From: Rhodanobacteraceae bacterium
GTDB lineage: Bacteria; Pseudomonadota; Gammaproteobacteria; Xanthomonadales; SZUA-5
DNA: 59,215 nt
Assembly (NCBI GenBank): GCA_016717705.1
Contig: JADKFD010000041.1
Location: 1 to 59,215, forward strand
Direction of reading: 5' to 3'
Shown here: positions 10,842-21,946 of the stretch, piece by piece
Layout of the letters: every line of letters begins with the position of its first letter
Position numbering within the stretch: the stretch's first letter is position 1
Program-made: the position numbers and the translations under genes
Notes under the pieces: model-generated
The model's input: only the letters and a program-made list of their open reading frames with translations
What the model was told of the DNA's origin: nothing
Database searches by the model: none

Positions 10842-11498
10842 ATGAACAATCTCGAACGTCGTCTCCCCTGGATCATCATTGCGCTGGCCGCGGCCGCCGG
10901 TATCGCCGGCTACGTGGCGAGTTCGCGACTGTTCGTCGCCGACACCGGCGCGGTCGCGCAACCGCGGCAGTTGCAGGCCTCCCTGCTGTATCCGCAGCCC
11001 AAGCCCCTGCCCGACTTCGCGCTGCAGCGCAGTGATGGCAGCGTCCTGGGGCGCACGGGCTGGACCGGCCGCTGGCGCCTGCTGTTCTTCGGCTTCGCCA
11101 GTTGCCCGGATGTGTGCCCGACCGCGCTGGCGACCGCCAAGGCGGCGCGCGCGCAACTGCGTACCCAGCGTCCGGACCTGGATCTGGCGGTCAGTTTCGT
11201 CTCGGTCGATCCGGAGCGCGACAAACCTGAACAGCTCGGCGCCTATGTCGGCTTTTTCGATCCGAGCTTCGAAGCGGCAACCGGCACTCCGGCGGAGCTG
11301 CTCGCGCTGACGCAGTCGCTCGGCGTGATGTATGTCAAGGTGCCGAACGGACCCGGTCCGCTGGACTACACCATCGACCACAGCGCCTCGCTGCTGATCA
11401 TCGATCCGCAAGGGCGACTGGCAGGCTTGATCCGCCCGCCGCACCGCGTCGATGCCATCGTCGCCGATCTGATCACGTTGATGGACGAAGGAAACTGA
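10842..11498 (+). CDS. SCO1/SenC family copper chaperone
   Basis: SCO proteins deliver copper to the CuA centre of cytochrome c oxidase, or act as thiol reductants, on the periplasmic side of the membrane. The 218-residue product has an N-terminal membrane anchor (residues 9-26) and a thioredoxin-like fold. The copper-binding cysteines are Cys88 and Cys92 in ASCPDVCPT, with the distal histidine His180 in DYTIDHSAS. The ATG at 10842 is preferred over upstream starts because the anchor then sits at the N-terminus; only a weak GGCGGG precedes it. It ends 2 bases before psd and is probably cotranscribed, though no oxidase genes are nearby. Confidence 0.9.
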   Translation: MNNLERRLPWIIIALAAAAGIAGYVASSRLFVADTGAVAQPRQLQASLLYPQPKPLPDFALQRSDGSVLGRTGWTGRWRLLFFGFASCPDVCPTALATAKAARAQLRTQRPDLDLAVSFVSVDPERDKPEQLGAYVGFFDPSFEAATGTPAELLALTQSLGVMYVKVPNGPGPLDYTIDHSASLLIIDPQGRLAGLIRPPHRVDAIVADLITLMDEGN

Positions 11499-11500
11499 AC

Positions 11501-12385
11501 ATGTCGATTCAACGTGACCTGGGCGTTGCCCTGCAGTTGCTGCTGCCGCACCAGTTGCTGTCGCGCATCGTCTACTACGCGATGCGCTGGACATTTCGTC
11601 CGTGGAAGCGCCTGGTGATCGCCGCTCTCACGCGTGCCTACCAGATCGATCTGGCCGACGCGCTCAACGAGGATCCGGAGTCCTATCCGAGCTTCAATGC
11701 CTTCTTCACCCGCGCGCTCAAGCCCGCAGCGCGCCCGATCGACGATCAGGGTGGATTGGTGCTGCCGGCCGACGGCTGCATCTCGCAGATCGGTCGCATC
11801 AGCGATGGCCGCATCGTCCAGGCCAAGGGCATGGATTACAGCGTGGCCGAACTGCTCGGCGGCAGCGAAGCGGACGCCGCGGCCTTTGCCGGCGGCGGCT
11901 TCGCCACGGTCTACCTGTCGCCACGCGATTACCACCGGGTGCATGCACCATTCGGCGGCCGCCTGCGGCGCGCCATCCACGTGCCCGGCCGGCTGTTCAG
12001 CGTCGCGCCGTGGACCACCGAGTCGATTCCGCGCCTGTTTGCGCGCAACGAACGGCTGGCGCTGCTGTTCGACACCGAGCACGGCCCGCTGGCGGTGGTG
12101 CTGGTCGGCGCCATTTTCGTCTCCAGCATCGAGACCGTGTTCGACGGCGAGGTTACACCGCCGTATGCCGACAAGATCCGCGTGCGCGAATACATGGGCA
12201 CCAATGCGCCGAAGTTCATCGTCGGCGCTGAACTGGGCCGCTTCAACATGGGCTCCACGGTGATCGTGCTGACCGGCGCAAAGTTCCCGGCCTGGGCTGG
12301 GGAACTGGCCGCCGACTGCAAAGTGCGCATGGGCCAGCGGATGAGTGCACGGCATGAGAAATCCATCCGGGAACTGGAGGTGTGA
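11501..12385 (+). CDS. psd: Phosphatidylserine decarboxylase proenzyme
   Basis: Psd decarboxylates phosphatidylserine to phosphatidylethanolamine at the inner membrane. The proenzyme cleaves itself to create a pyruvoyl group. The 294-residue product has the normal length and the family blocks YPSFNAFFTRALKP, LPADGCISQIG and YLSPRDYHRVHAPFGG. The cleavage motif reads MGST (Gly251-Ser252) where many bacteria have LGST; the essential Gly-Ser is kept. The start ATG 11501 follows the SCO1 stop with AAGGAA upstream. Confidence 0.95.
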   Translation: MSIQRDLGVALQLLLPHQLLSRIVYYAMRWTFRPWKRLVIAALTRAYQIDLADALNEDPESYPSFNAFFTRALKPAARPIDDQGGLVLPADGCISQIGRISDGRIVQAKGMDYSVAELLGGSEADAAAFAGGGFATVYLSPRDYHRVHAPFGGRLRRAIHVPGRLFSVAPWTTESIPRLFARNERLALLFDTEHGPLAVVLVGAIFVSSIETVFDGEVTPPYADKIRVREYMGTNAPKFIVGAELGRFNMGSTVIVLTGAKFPAWAGELAADCKVRMGQRMSARHEKSIRELEV

Positions 12386-12510
12386 CCGAATCGTGCGAAA
12401 CACGAGAATTCTCACTAGAAATCCGACCTAAGGTCCCGTTTTTTCACCATTCAACGTTAGAATCGGGATTACGCCGCCGGAATCTGGCACGCTCTATGAG
12501 GAGCCGACCG

Positions 12511-15500
12511 ATGCAACGCTCAATCAAATCTCCACGCTGGTTGCAATTTGCACTGGCCACGTTGACCACGGCCGCGCTGGCCCAGGCGTTGCCGGTGCAA
12601 GCACAAGTCGAAGGCAACATATTCCCGCCGACGCTGGCCTACACGCCGGCTTCCGGGACCACGATCAATCTGACCGGTGTGACCACCATCGGCAGTACCG
12701 GCTCCGGCCAGATCCTGGTGACGCCGAGTGGCGGCATGGGCTCCGGCGCGCAGGCGACCAACGTCATCACCTGCGGGTTTGTCGGCAACAACGCCAGTGC
12801 CTTCGGGGTCGCGCCGCCGTCGTCGAGCTTCACACCGACCTCGGGGCCGACCGCGCTGAATCTGAGCTGCACCTCGAGTGCAGCGACCACGGTTGGCACC
12901 CTGAGCTGCAACGAAGCGCCGGGCGGCAGCAGCGGCGCCAATCGCAGCTGGCCCGTGACCTGCCCAGCGGGCACGCCACCGGTACCGCCGACGCTCAGCT
13001 ATGCGCCGCCGACCGGATCGACGATCAACTTTCAGCCCCCCAACGCCATTGTCGGCAGCACCGCGACGGCGCAGATTCGCGTCACTCCCAGCGGCGGCTC
13101 GGCCGGTTCGGGTTCGGCGGTCACCACCAAACTGGACAACTGCGCGCTCACCAACGAGACCATCCCGGGGACCTTCGGCGGCTTCAATACCACGCTGACC
13201 TTCGTCGGCAACACCAGCGCCCCGCAGAACCTGAATCTGACCGCGCTGGTGCGGACCACGGCGGTCACCGCAACCCTGACTTGCACCGAAATTCGCGGCA
13301 GCAGCGGCCCGCTGGGCCCGGATGGCAATGTGTTTACCCGTACCTGGCAACTGCAGGTCGGTGCCGGTACGCCGCCTTCGCGACTGAGCATTGCCAAGAC
13401 CGTCAGCGCCGCGCAAGTGCTCACCGACAGCGAGTTCAGCTACACCATCGAAGTCGCCAATGGCGGCAGCTCGGCTGAATCCGGGTTGATCGTTCTCGAC
13501 GATGTGCCGTCGACGCTGACCGTGCTGTCGGCGTCAGGCGCGGGCTGGAATTGCAGCGTCATCGGCAACGCCGTCGATTGCCGCCGCAGCTCGCTGATCC
13601 AGAACTCCTCGTCGAGCTTCGATATTCTGGTGCGTGCGCCGTCCACTCCGCGCAGCATCACCAACACCGCGCGGGCGACGTCGCAGGCATCGAGTTCCTC
13701 GATCGCCTCGACCGTGACGGTGGAAGTGGTCGCGCGTCCGCAGGTTCCCGTGGACCTGCGCCTCGACAAGCGCGACAGCGTCGATCCAGTACTGACCGGC
13801 GCCGAGTTCAGTTACACCCTTGAAGTCGCCAATATCGGCGACGGCACCGCGACCGGCGTCGTCGTCAGCGACACCCTGCCCAATGGCCTGACGCTGATCT
13901 CGGCCAGTGGCGCCGGCTTCAGCTGCGGCGGCACGACAACCGTCAGTTGCTCGCTGGCCGGGCCACTGGCGCCGGGTGCCAGTGCCAGCGTCCAGGTGCT
14001 GGTGCGCGCACCAGCCCAGGAGGCAACTCTCAGCAATACCGCGAGCGTGCAGTCCGACGCCGTCGACGCCAATGGCAGCAACAACAGCGACACCGAGACC
14101 ACGGTGGTCAGTGCCGAGCCGCCACCGCCGCCGCTGCCGCGGGCGGATCTGGCGATTGGCGCCCAGGCGGTCCCCGCTTCGGCGTTGACCGGTCAGGCCG
14201 TCGAATTCCAGGTACAGGTCAGCAACAATGGCCCGGACGCTGCAGCCCAACCGCGCATGAGCGCCACTTTTGCGACCGCGCTCGACGTGCGCAGCGCCGC
14301 CGGCACCGGCTGGAGCTGCCAGATCACCGGCCAGAACCTGGAGTGCAACCACACTGGCCTGAGCGTCAACGCACGCGCCGACATCCGCGTGCAGACCGTG
14401 GTCAGGCCCGGCGCCACCGGGGTTGCCGATGCCCGCTTCGTGATCTCGTCGCCCACCGCCGATCCGCTGACCGGCAACAACCAGACCACGGTCAGCGTAC
14501 CGTTCCAGGCGGGTGGCTCCGACGTCAGCATCGTCAAGACCGACAGTGTCGACCCGGTGCGTGCGGCGGCACAGTACAACTACGTGTTGACGGTCAGCAA
14601 CGCAGGGCCGGAAGCAGCCACCGGCGTCAAGGTGACCGACGCATTGCCGGCCACGCTGAGCTTCGTCAGCGCCAGCGGCGCCGGTTTCACCTGCACGCGC
14701 AGCGGTCAGAACATCAGCTGCGACCTGGGCGCCTCGCTGGCGGCCGGCGCCTCCGCCGCAGTCACCATCGCGGTACGCGCGCCGACCACCGGCCAGACCA
14801 TCAACAACGAGGGCGTGGTCAGCAGCACCAGCATCGATCGCAATCCGGCCAACAATCGCTCCTCGCAGTCGACCCGGATCAACGATCGCACCGCCGAGGA
14901 TATCGAGGCATTGCTCGACGATGCGGCGATCGATCCGGCCTCGCAGGCGGCGCTGCCGGTGGTTGCAGACGAATGCGCCATCCGCACCAGCGCTCTGGCC
15001 GAAGCCTGCACCGCGATCATCGGCGCTGCCGATGCCGGTCACACCAGCGAGGTCACCGACGCGCTGCGCGCCATCGCCCCGGACGAAGTGCTGGCGCAGA
15101 CGCGCGTGCTCAACGACATGGGCGCTACCCAGTTCTTCAATGTCGATGCGCGCCTGAACGAGTTGCGTCGCGGTGGTGGCGGCTTCAGCCTGTCCGGCCT
15201 GACGGTCAATTCCGGCAACCAGTCGATCCCGTTGGCGCTGGTTGGCGACGCACTGCAGGAGGCGCTCGGCTTCGGCGACATCGAAAATGGTCTGGTGAGC
15301 CCGTGGGGCTTCTTCATCAACGGCAACATCACCAACGGCGATCAGAACGAGAACCTCGCGGATGGTCGGGTCGGTGTCGCCTATGATTCGGTCGGTATCA
15401 CCGCGGGTGTCGACTATCGCCTGAGCTCGCGCTCGGTCGTCGGCGGCGCCATCGGCTATTCCAGCCTGTCTTCCGATGTCGGCAGCGACAGCACGCTGGA

Positions 15501-16152
15501 CGCCAAGAGCCTGTTGTTCACCGGCTACGGCTCGTACTACATCAATGAGCGCTTCTACATCGACTCGCGCCTGACCTACGGCAGCGCCAGCCTGGACCAG
15601 GAGCGCGCCGTGGCCTTCCAGGTGGGTTCCAGCGTATTCGACGAGAGGGCCATCGGCGAAACCGACGCGACCCAGTTCACGCTGGCGTCGTCGATCGGCT
15701 ATCACCTCAACTATGGCGCCTGGAGCGTGACGCCCAATGCCGGCGTGCGCTACACCAGCAATGACGTCGATGGCTTCGAGGAAAGCGGCGCCAACGAGTT
15801 CAACGTCGGCTACGAGGACCAGAGCTTCTCGACCGTGCAGTTCGCGGTCGGCGTGCAGGTGGCGCGTGCATTGAGCCTGAGCAGCGGCGTGCTGATGCCG
15901 CAGTTCGATATCAGCCTCAATACCGAGAACGGCGACGACCCGAGCTCGGAGGCCTATCTTCTGGATGGCAGCACCACCGAAACCTTCCTGCTGCAGGAAC
16001 AGAACCCGGATTCCAGCTACGGTGCGGCGGGCCTCGGTTTTGTCTACTTGATGGGCAACGGCCGTCAGGCCTTCCTGACCTACCGGCAGACCTTCGGCAA
16101 CGACGATTTCGACCGCGGCACGCTGAATCTGGGCGGGCGCTTCGAGTTCTGA
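12511..16152 (+). CDS. DUF11-repeat surface protein with autotransporter beta-barrel
   Basis: The ATG at 12511 has a good ribosome site (GAGGAG at 12498-12503) and gives 1213 residues starting with a signal peptide that ends near QALPVQAQ. Two roughly 110-residue repeats (TLAYTPASGTTINL and TLSYAPPTGSTINF) come first. Four DUF11 Ig-like repeats of about 115 residues follow, each opening like DLRLDKRDSVDPVLTGAEF and ending in NTAxV or a similar string. A helical linker then leads to a C-terminal barrel of about 280 residues with alternating strands and a terminal phenylalanine (LGGRFEF). This is a self-exported type V adhesin-like protein on the outer membrane. The ligand is unknown. A TAGAAT at 12458-12463 is a possible -10 box. 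Confidence 0.88.
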   Translation: MQRSIKSPRWLQFALATLTTAALAQALPVQAQVEGNIFPPTLAYTPASGTTINLTGVTTIGSTGSGQILVTPSGGMGSGAQATNVITCGFVGNNASAFGVAPPSSSFTPTSGPTALNLSCTSSAATTVGTLSCNEAPGGSSGANRSWPVTCPAGTPPVPPTLSYAPPTGSTINFQPPNAIVGSTATAQIRVTPSGGSAGSGSAVTTKLDNCALTNETIPGTFGGFNTTLTFVGNTSAPQNLNLTALVRTTAVTATLTCTEIRGSSGPLGPDGNVFTRTWQLQVGAGTPPSRLSIAKTVSAAQVLTDSEFSYTIEVANGGSSAESGLIVLDDVPSTLTVLSASGAGWNCSVIGNAVDCRRSSLIQNSSSSFDILVRAPSTPRSITNTARATSQASSSSIASTVTVEVVARPQVPVDLRLDKRDSVDPVLTGAEFSYTLEVANIGDGTATGVVVSDTLPNGLTLISASGAGFSCGGTTTVSCSLAGPLAPGASASVQVLVRAPAQEATLSNTASVQSDAVDANGSNNSDTETTVVSAEPPPPPLPRADLAIGAQAVPASALTGQAVEFQVQVSNNGPDAAAQPRMSATFATALDVRSAAGTGWSCQITGQNLECNHTGLSVNARADIRVQTVVRPGATGVADARFVISSPTADPLTGNNQTTVSVPFQAGGSDVSIVKTDSVDPVRAAAQYNYVLTVSNAGPEAATGVKVTDALPATLSFVSASGAGFTCTRSGQNISCDLGASLAAGASAAVTIAVRAPTTGQTINNEGVVSSTSIDRNPANNRSSQSTRINDRTAEDIEALLDDAAIDPASQAALPVVADECAIRTSALAEACTAIIGAADAGHTSEVTDALRAIAPDEVLAQTRVLNDMGATQFFNVDARLNELRRGGGGFSLSGLTVNSGNQSIPLALVGDALQEALGFGDIENGLVSPWGFFINGNITNGDQNENLADGRVGVAYDSVGITAGVDYRLSSRSVVGGAIGYSSLSSDVGSDSTLDAKSLLFTGYGSYYINERFYIDSRLTYGSASLDQERAVAFQVGSSVFDERAIGETDATQFTLASSIGYHLNYGAWSVTPNAGVRYTSNDVDGFEESGANEFNVGYEDQSFSTVQFAVGVQVARALSLSSGVLMPQFDISLNTENGDDPSSEAYLLDGSTTETFLLQEQNPDSSYGAAGLGFVYLMGNGRQAFLTYRQTFGNDDFDRGTLNLGGRFEF

Positions 16153-16170
16153 TCAGGCGCTACAGGGAAT

Positions 16171-16203
16171 GCAAAACGGGGGCTTCGGCCCCCGTTTTTT
16201 TTG
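16171..16203 (+). terminator. Rho-independent terminator after the DUF11 autotransporter
   Basis: An AAAACGGGGGC stem with a TTCG-type loop is followed by eight T residues (16195-16202), 20 bases after the stop codon. It is a textbook intrinsic terminator, and its A-rich left flank could also serve the minus strand. Confidence 0.93.
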
Positions 16204-16519
16204 CGTGGTTCAGCAGTTGTGCGAGGGGGGGGGGGGGGTGGCCGGGCGGGCCGCGGGCTCACCGAACATGCCGGAGCGACTTTGTCCGCAAGGACGACCG
16301 CAAAGGAGAGCAAGAGACGCCTGCGAGAGGTCTTGCCCGCAGGGCTCCTGACCGCGGGCCAGCCGGACAGCTGCGGCATGCCGCGAAGCCCGTCCTTGGG
16401 CAAAACAGGCGGCTGGCCCCCAGTTCTGCGCGAACAGCGCACCGACAGGGCGACCTACAGTGATTCGCAGGACCTGTTCCCCGGGATGGCGCACCGCGCC
16501 TCCCCGGGAATCGCGCCGC
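16204..16519. other. Gene-free spacer with a 14-G run
   Basis: No gene is supported between the autotransporter and purA. A run of 14 G occupies 16225-16238. The part 16421-16455 resembles 4345-4380: both have CCCAGTTC, a TGCGCG/CGCGCA-type hairpin and AGCGCACCG, then GGGCGACC. The G run is suspicious as a sequencing artefact. Confidence 0.55.
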
Positions 16520-17818
<1,299 letters not shown>

Positions 17819-17857
17819 GGTTGGACCTCAGGATTCAGGGAAGGAATGGGGTGCAAG

Positions 17858-18205
17858 CTAACGCAAACGGGGCGCAGGGGCCAGCCGGGGGGCCGCCGGC
17901 GCGGATTCCAGGGACGGGGACCGCGGCGCGATGTTCCCGGCCTGGGCGGCGACTTCATCGTCCGCTCCGCGCACCTGCCGCAGGTAGGCGGAGGTGCAGG
18001 GATCCTGCGCGACGGCCACCCTACCCCGCACCCACCACAGCAGCAGCAGGCCGACCACCATGCTGCCCAGCCCGATCATGCGCAACTGGCGGTCATCCAG
18101 TTGCGCCAGCGCTTGCACCGATTCCTTCCACCGGCCCGGTGCCAGAAACGGCAAAATGCCTTCGAACACCAGCAGCAGCGCCATGGCCGCCCAGAAGTCG
18201 TTCAT
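17858..18205 (-). CDS. YjeT-like DUF2065 small membrane protein with C-terminal extension
   Basis: The first 62 residues (MNDFWAAMALLLVFEGILPF onward) form the DUF2065/YjeT fold of two transmembrane helices, residues 4-22 and 40-60, and the gene sits between hflC and purA exactly as yjeT does in enterics. The function of the family is unknown. The product is 115 residues against a usual 65, the excess being a polar, Ala/Pro-rich tail. The start ATG 18205 lies 20 bases after the reconstructed hflC stop (18225-18227). The longer open frame through it is a consequence of the hflC frameshift. Confidence 0.85.
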   Translation of the reverse strand: MNDFWAAMALLLVFEGILPFLAPGRWKESVQALAQLDDRQLRMIGLGSMVVGLLLLWWVRGRVAVAQDPCTSAYLRQVRGADDEVAAQAGNIAPRSPSLESAPAAPRLAPAPRLR

Positions 18206-18224
18206 GGCGACGCGCCAAGCCGAA

Positions 18225-19084
18225 TCAGGGCTTCTTGACCTTGTTGAAATACTCGAAGAATTCCGAGTTCGGGTCGAGCACCAGCACATTGCCCTGCGCC
18301 TTGAAACTGCTCGATAGGCTTCCAGGCTGCGGTGAAAGGCGTAGAACTCCGGGTCGGCGTTGTAGGCCTTGGCATAGATTTCCGCTGCCAGGGCGTCGCC
18401 CTCGCCGCGGATGCGCTGGGCGTCGCGCTCGGCTTCGGCCAGCAGCACCGACACCTTGCGATCAGCCTCGGCGCGCAACTGCTCGCCTTCCTGGGAGCCA
18501 TTGGAACGCAGCGCATTGGCGACCTGGGCACGCTCGGAACGCATGCGATCGAACACCGCGCCGGTGACCTGCTCCGGCAGGTCGATGCGCTTGATGCGCA
18601 CGTCGACGACGATGATGCCGAGCTTGTCTGCCGAGCCGTTCGACGCCGTCTTCAGGTTGGCCATCATCTCGTCGCGCTGGTCGGCGACCACCTGCTGCAG
18701 CGTGCGCTTGTTGAACTCGTCGCGCATACGGTCCTTGACGATCTGACCCAGCGACTGCTGCGCCCGGAGTTCGTCGCCGCGTGTTGCGGTGTAGAAGTCC
18801 TTGACGTTGTCGATGCGCCACTTGACCACGAAGTCGACCAGCACGTCCTTTTTCTCGGAAGTCAGGAAGCGCTCTGGCTGGGTGTCCAGCGACAGGATGC
18901 GGCGGTCGAACTTGATGACGTTGTTGACCAGCGGCATCTTGAAGTGCAGGCCGGGCGCGAAATCGGTGCGCTGGATCTCGCCGAGGCGGAACAGCACCGC
19001 GTACTGGTCCTCGCGGACGGTGAACATGCTGGAGCCAAGCAGCACCAGGATGGCGATCACGACAGGCAGAATCAGGTTTTTCAT
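18225..19084 (-). CDS. hflC: HflC, FtsH-protease modulator (SPFH), late frameshift
   Basis: HflC pairs with HflK to form the periplasmic SPFH cage around FtsH and tunes its proteolysis. An N-terminal signal-anchor (residues 4-22) is followed by the SPFH domain (MFTVREDQYAVLFRLGEI onward) and a coiled coil rich in Glu/Ala (QLRAEADRKVSVLLAEAER). The frame is correct to RSLEAYR. A single missing base near 18311-18314 shifts it. In the right frame the protein ends SSFKAQGNVLVLDPNSEFF plus EYFNKVKKP, with a stop at 18225-18227. The restored tail is perfectly family-like, so the shift is most likely a consensus error. It begins 2 bases after the hflK stop. Confidence 0.93.
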
Positions 19085-19086
19085 CT

Positions 19087-20183
19087 TTAGCGTCCCTCGC
19101 TACTGCTCATCGCCGCACCGGCACGCTCGGGCGTGGTCGCCTGGGGCACCAGTTTGTCGAGCGGCAGATACAACATGTTGTTGCCTTCTCACCGTCGATC
19201 AGGATCTTCGGCGTGCGCGACAGCACCTCTTCCATGGTCTCCAGATAGAGGCGCTTGCGTGTCACTTCCGGTGCCAGCCGATATTGCTCGGCCAGCAGCG
19301 TGAAGCGCTTGGCGTCACCCTCGGCGCGCGCGACGGAGGATTGCTTGTAGCCATTGGCTTCGGCGAGCACGCGGCCCTTGCGACCGCTGGCCTTGGGCAC
19401 CACGTCGGCGGCGTAGGCCAGCGCATCGTTGATCGCGCGCTGCTTGTCTTCGCGCGCCTTGATCGCATCGTCGAAGGCATCCTTGACCTGCTCGGGCACC
19501 ATCACGTCCTGGAAGTTGATGATGCTGACGCTGATGCCGGACTGATAGCTGTCGAGCAGGCGCTGCATGATCTCGCGCGCCTCATTGGTGAATTCCAGGC
19601 GGTTGCCGACCTGGACGTCGTCCAGCGAGCGGCTGCCGACCACCTGGCGCACCGCGGCCTCGGCGACCTGCGCCAGCGTCTCTTCGACGTCGCGCACCTT
19701 GAACAGGAAGGCGGTCGCATCGTTGACCGTGTATTGCACGGCAAAGTCGATGTTCACCAGATTCTCGTCGCGCGTCAGCATGGCCACCTTGCTGCTCATC
19801 GAGCGCACCTGGGTGACGTCGACGCGGGTGACCTGCTCGATCGGCCGTGGCAGCGTGAAGCGCGGGCCCGGTTCCAGCGTGCGATCGGCCTTGCCGAAAC
19901 GCAACACGACGCCGCGCTCGCGCTGGTCGATGATGTGGAAGGAATCGACCAGCGCCCAGATCAGCAGCAGGCCGAGGATGATCCAGCCCAGCCCACCGGC
20001 GCCGCTGCTGCCGTCGCCGGCCGAGCGCGCGCCGCCACGGCCGCCGAACAAGGCCGACAGGCGTTGCTTCATCTGGCGCACCATTTCCTCGAGGTCGGGG
20101 GGCTGACCGCCGCCCCCGCCGCCGTTGTTGCCGCCGTCGCCCCAGGGATTGCGGCGACCGCCGCCTGGTTCATTCCATGCCAT
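19087..20183 (-). CDS. hflK: HflK, FtsH-protease modulator (SPFH), late frameshift
   Basis: HflK is the partner of HflC in the HflKC-FtsH complex of the inner membrane. The product starts with a Gly/Asn/Pro-rich cytoplasmic segment (MAWNEPGGG...), one transmembrane helix near residues 66-82, then the SPFH domain (SFHIIDQRERGVVLRFGKA) and a coiled coil. The frame is lost after KILIDGEK near 19187 because one G is missing. The corrected end reads GNNMLYLPLDKLVPQ and further to SSSEGR, with TAA at 19087-19089. As with hflC, the restored end matches the family closely, so a base-calling error is the simplest reading. Confidence 0.93.
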
Positions 20184-21685
20184 CCGTCATTACTCCGGAG
20201 AGACCGCCGACGGTCTCTGTGATCTAAAGGGCTGCAACTGACTGAGTATTGGGGCGTACGCGCGAAGGTCAAGCGCGTCCAAATTGATGAAGATAGCCGA
20301 TTGAATGTGCGCGAGGCGTCTTGGATCGATCTGGAGGGGGGCGGGGGCGGCGGCAGGCCTCCGCAAGCTGGCGCACTCAACCGCCCGGCCTGCGCCAGCA
20401 ACTGCGCGCGCACGATTTCACCTTGGTGCCCCGGCAGCGAGGCCAGTTGCTGCGCGAGGCGCCGTGGCAGGTCGATTTCGACATCCCAGCCCTCGCCTTC
20501 GACATCCGTTTCTGCGCGGATCGCACCCAGCGAGATCAGCCGCGAGCGCAGTCCGGCGTCGGCGTAAGCCAGTCGCAGCCGGCGGGTGACGCGCTCGCCG
20601 CCGAATTCGGTCTCGATCGCCGCACGCAGCCCATCCACCCCCAGGCCGGTGGCGGCCGACAGGTAGACCCGAGCGCGGATTCGACCCGACATGGTCTCCA
20701 CCTGCGGCTCAGCGCCGGACACGTCGATCTTGTTGATCACCTGGATCTGCGCGATTTCGCCGGCACCGATTTCGCTCAGCACCGCCTCGACCTGGGCAAT
20801 GTGCTCGGGCATCAGCGGATCGGCGCCGTCGATCACATGCAGCAGCAAATCGGCTTCGCGCGCCTCGGTCAGCGTGCTCTTGAACGCGGCGACCAGTTCG
20901 TGCGGCAGATCGCGGACGAAACCGACGGTATCGGCGATGGTGACCGCGCCGAAACTGAAGGCATCGACGCGGCGCACGGTGGGATCCAGCGTGGCGAACA
21001 ACAGATCGGCCGCATACACATCGGAGCGCGACAGCGCGTTGAACAGCGTCGACTTGCCGGCATTGGTGTAACCCACCAGTGCGATCGACGGCAGCGCACT
21101 GCGCTCGCGCGCCTTGCGCCCCTGCTCGCGTTGCTTGACCGCCGCCTCGAGCCGGGATTTCAGGATCTTGACGCGCTCGGCGAGCAACCGGCGATCGGTC
21201 TCCAGCTGGGTCTCGCCGGGTCCACGCAAGCCGATCGAACCGCCGCGCTGACGTTCCAGATGGGTCCAGCCGCGCACCAGGCGCGTGGCCATGTGCTCGA
21301 GCTGGGCCAGTTCGACCTGCAGCTTGCCTTCGTGGCTGCGCGCGCGCTGGGCGAAGATGTCGAGGATCAGCCCGGCGCGATCGACCACGCGGCATTCCAG
21401 CAGCTTCTCCAGGTTGCGCTCCTGGATCGGCGTCAGTTGGTGATTCACCAGCACCAGATCGGCGCCCGAACTCAACACCAGCGCCCGCGCCTCTTCGGCC
21501 TTGCCGGTGCCCACGTACAACGCCGGATGTGGCCGATCGACCCTGGAGATCAATTCGGCCACCACCTCGGCGCCAGCCGACCTTGCCAGCTCACGAAACT
21601 CGGAAGCCGCCGCGTCGGTATCGACGCCATGCTGCTTCGGCAGGATCAGCAGTGCGCGCTCGCCGCGCTTCGAACGCTCAAACAA
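20069..21685 (-). CDS. hflX: GTPase HflX, C-terminal end probably misread
   Basis: HflX is a ribosome-splitting, heat-shock-associated GTPase. The first 430 residues are normal: an N-terminal domain with LILDIFAQRARSHEGKLQVE, a GGSIGLRGPGETQLETDR block, then the G domain with G1 GYTNAGKST, G3 DTVGFVRDLP and G4 NKID. After AQLLAQAGRLSAPA the frame reads through a Pro-coding G-rich tract (20335-20350) and runs on into the 5' end of hflK, giving 538 residues against a usual 430-450. An indel in that G tract is likely; in another frame a TGA lies near 20273. hflX starts 3 bases after the hfq stop. Confidence 0.93.
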   Translation of the reverse strand: MFERSKRGERALLILPKQHGVDTDAAASEFRELARSAGAEVVAELISRVDRPHPALYVGTGKAEEARALVLSSGADLVLVNHQLTPIQERNLEKLLECRVVDRAGLILDIFAQRARSHEGKLQVELAQLEHMATRLVRGWTHLERQRGGSIGLRGPGETQLETDRRLLAERVKILKSRLEAAVKQREQGRKARERSALPSIALVGYTNAGKSTLFNALSRSDVYAADLLFATLDPTVRRVDAFSFGAVTIADTVGFVRDLPHELVAAFKSTLTEAREADLLLHVIDGADPLMPEHIAQVEAVLSEIGAGEIAQIQVINKIDVSGAEPQVETMSGRIRARVYLSAATGLGVDGLRAAIETEFGGERVTRRLRLAYADAGLRSRLISLGAIRAETDVEGEGWDVEIDLPRRLAQQLASLPGHQGEIVRAQLLAQAGRLSAPACGGLPPPPPPSRSIQDASRTFNRLSSSIWTRLTFARTPQYSVSCSPLDHRDRRRSLRSNDGWHGMNQAAVAAIPGATAATTAAGAAVSPPTSRKWCAR

Positions 21686-21688
21686 GCG

Positions 21689-21946
21689 TCAACTCCCAGG
21701 CTCCACTTCAGCGCCGTCCGGTCCGGTGCCTTCGGTGATGCGCACATTGCGCGCCGGGACGACGGTCGAGATGGCGTGCTTGTAAACCATCTGACTCACC
21801 GTGTTGCGCAGCAGAACGACAAACTGGTCGAAGGACTCGATCTGACCTTGCAGCTTGATGCCGTTGACCAGGTAGATCGATACCGGAACGCGCTCACGGC
21901 GCAGCGCATTCAGAAACGGATCCTGCAGTGAATGACCTCGGGACAT
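21689..21946 (-). CDS. hfq: RNA chaperone Hfq
   Basis: Hfq is the hexameric Sm-like protein that pairs small RNAs with mRNAs. The ATG at 21946 is chosen over the upstream one because MSRGHSLQDPFLNALRRE is the standard start and AGAGGG lies 6-11 bases ahead. The 85-residue product keeps Gln8, the Sm1 part (VPVSIYLVNGIKLQGQIESF) and the Sm2 signature YKHAIST with RNA-binding Lys/His, followed by a short acidic tail. It lies between miaA and hflX, as in most gammaproteobacteria. Confidence 0.97.
   Translation of the reverse strand: MSRGHSLQDPFLNALRRERVPVSIYLVNGIKLQGQIESFDQFVVLLRNTVSQMVYKHAISTVVPARNVRITEGTGPDGAEVEPGS

Noticed and set aside
13534..15705. 723-codon open frame antisense to the DUF11 autotransporter
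   Set aside because: Shadow frame caused by GC-rich third positions; the plus-strand protein has repeats, signal peptide and barrel.
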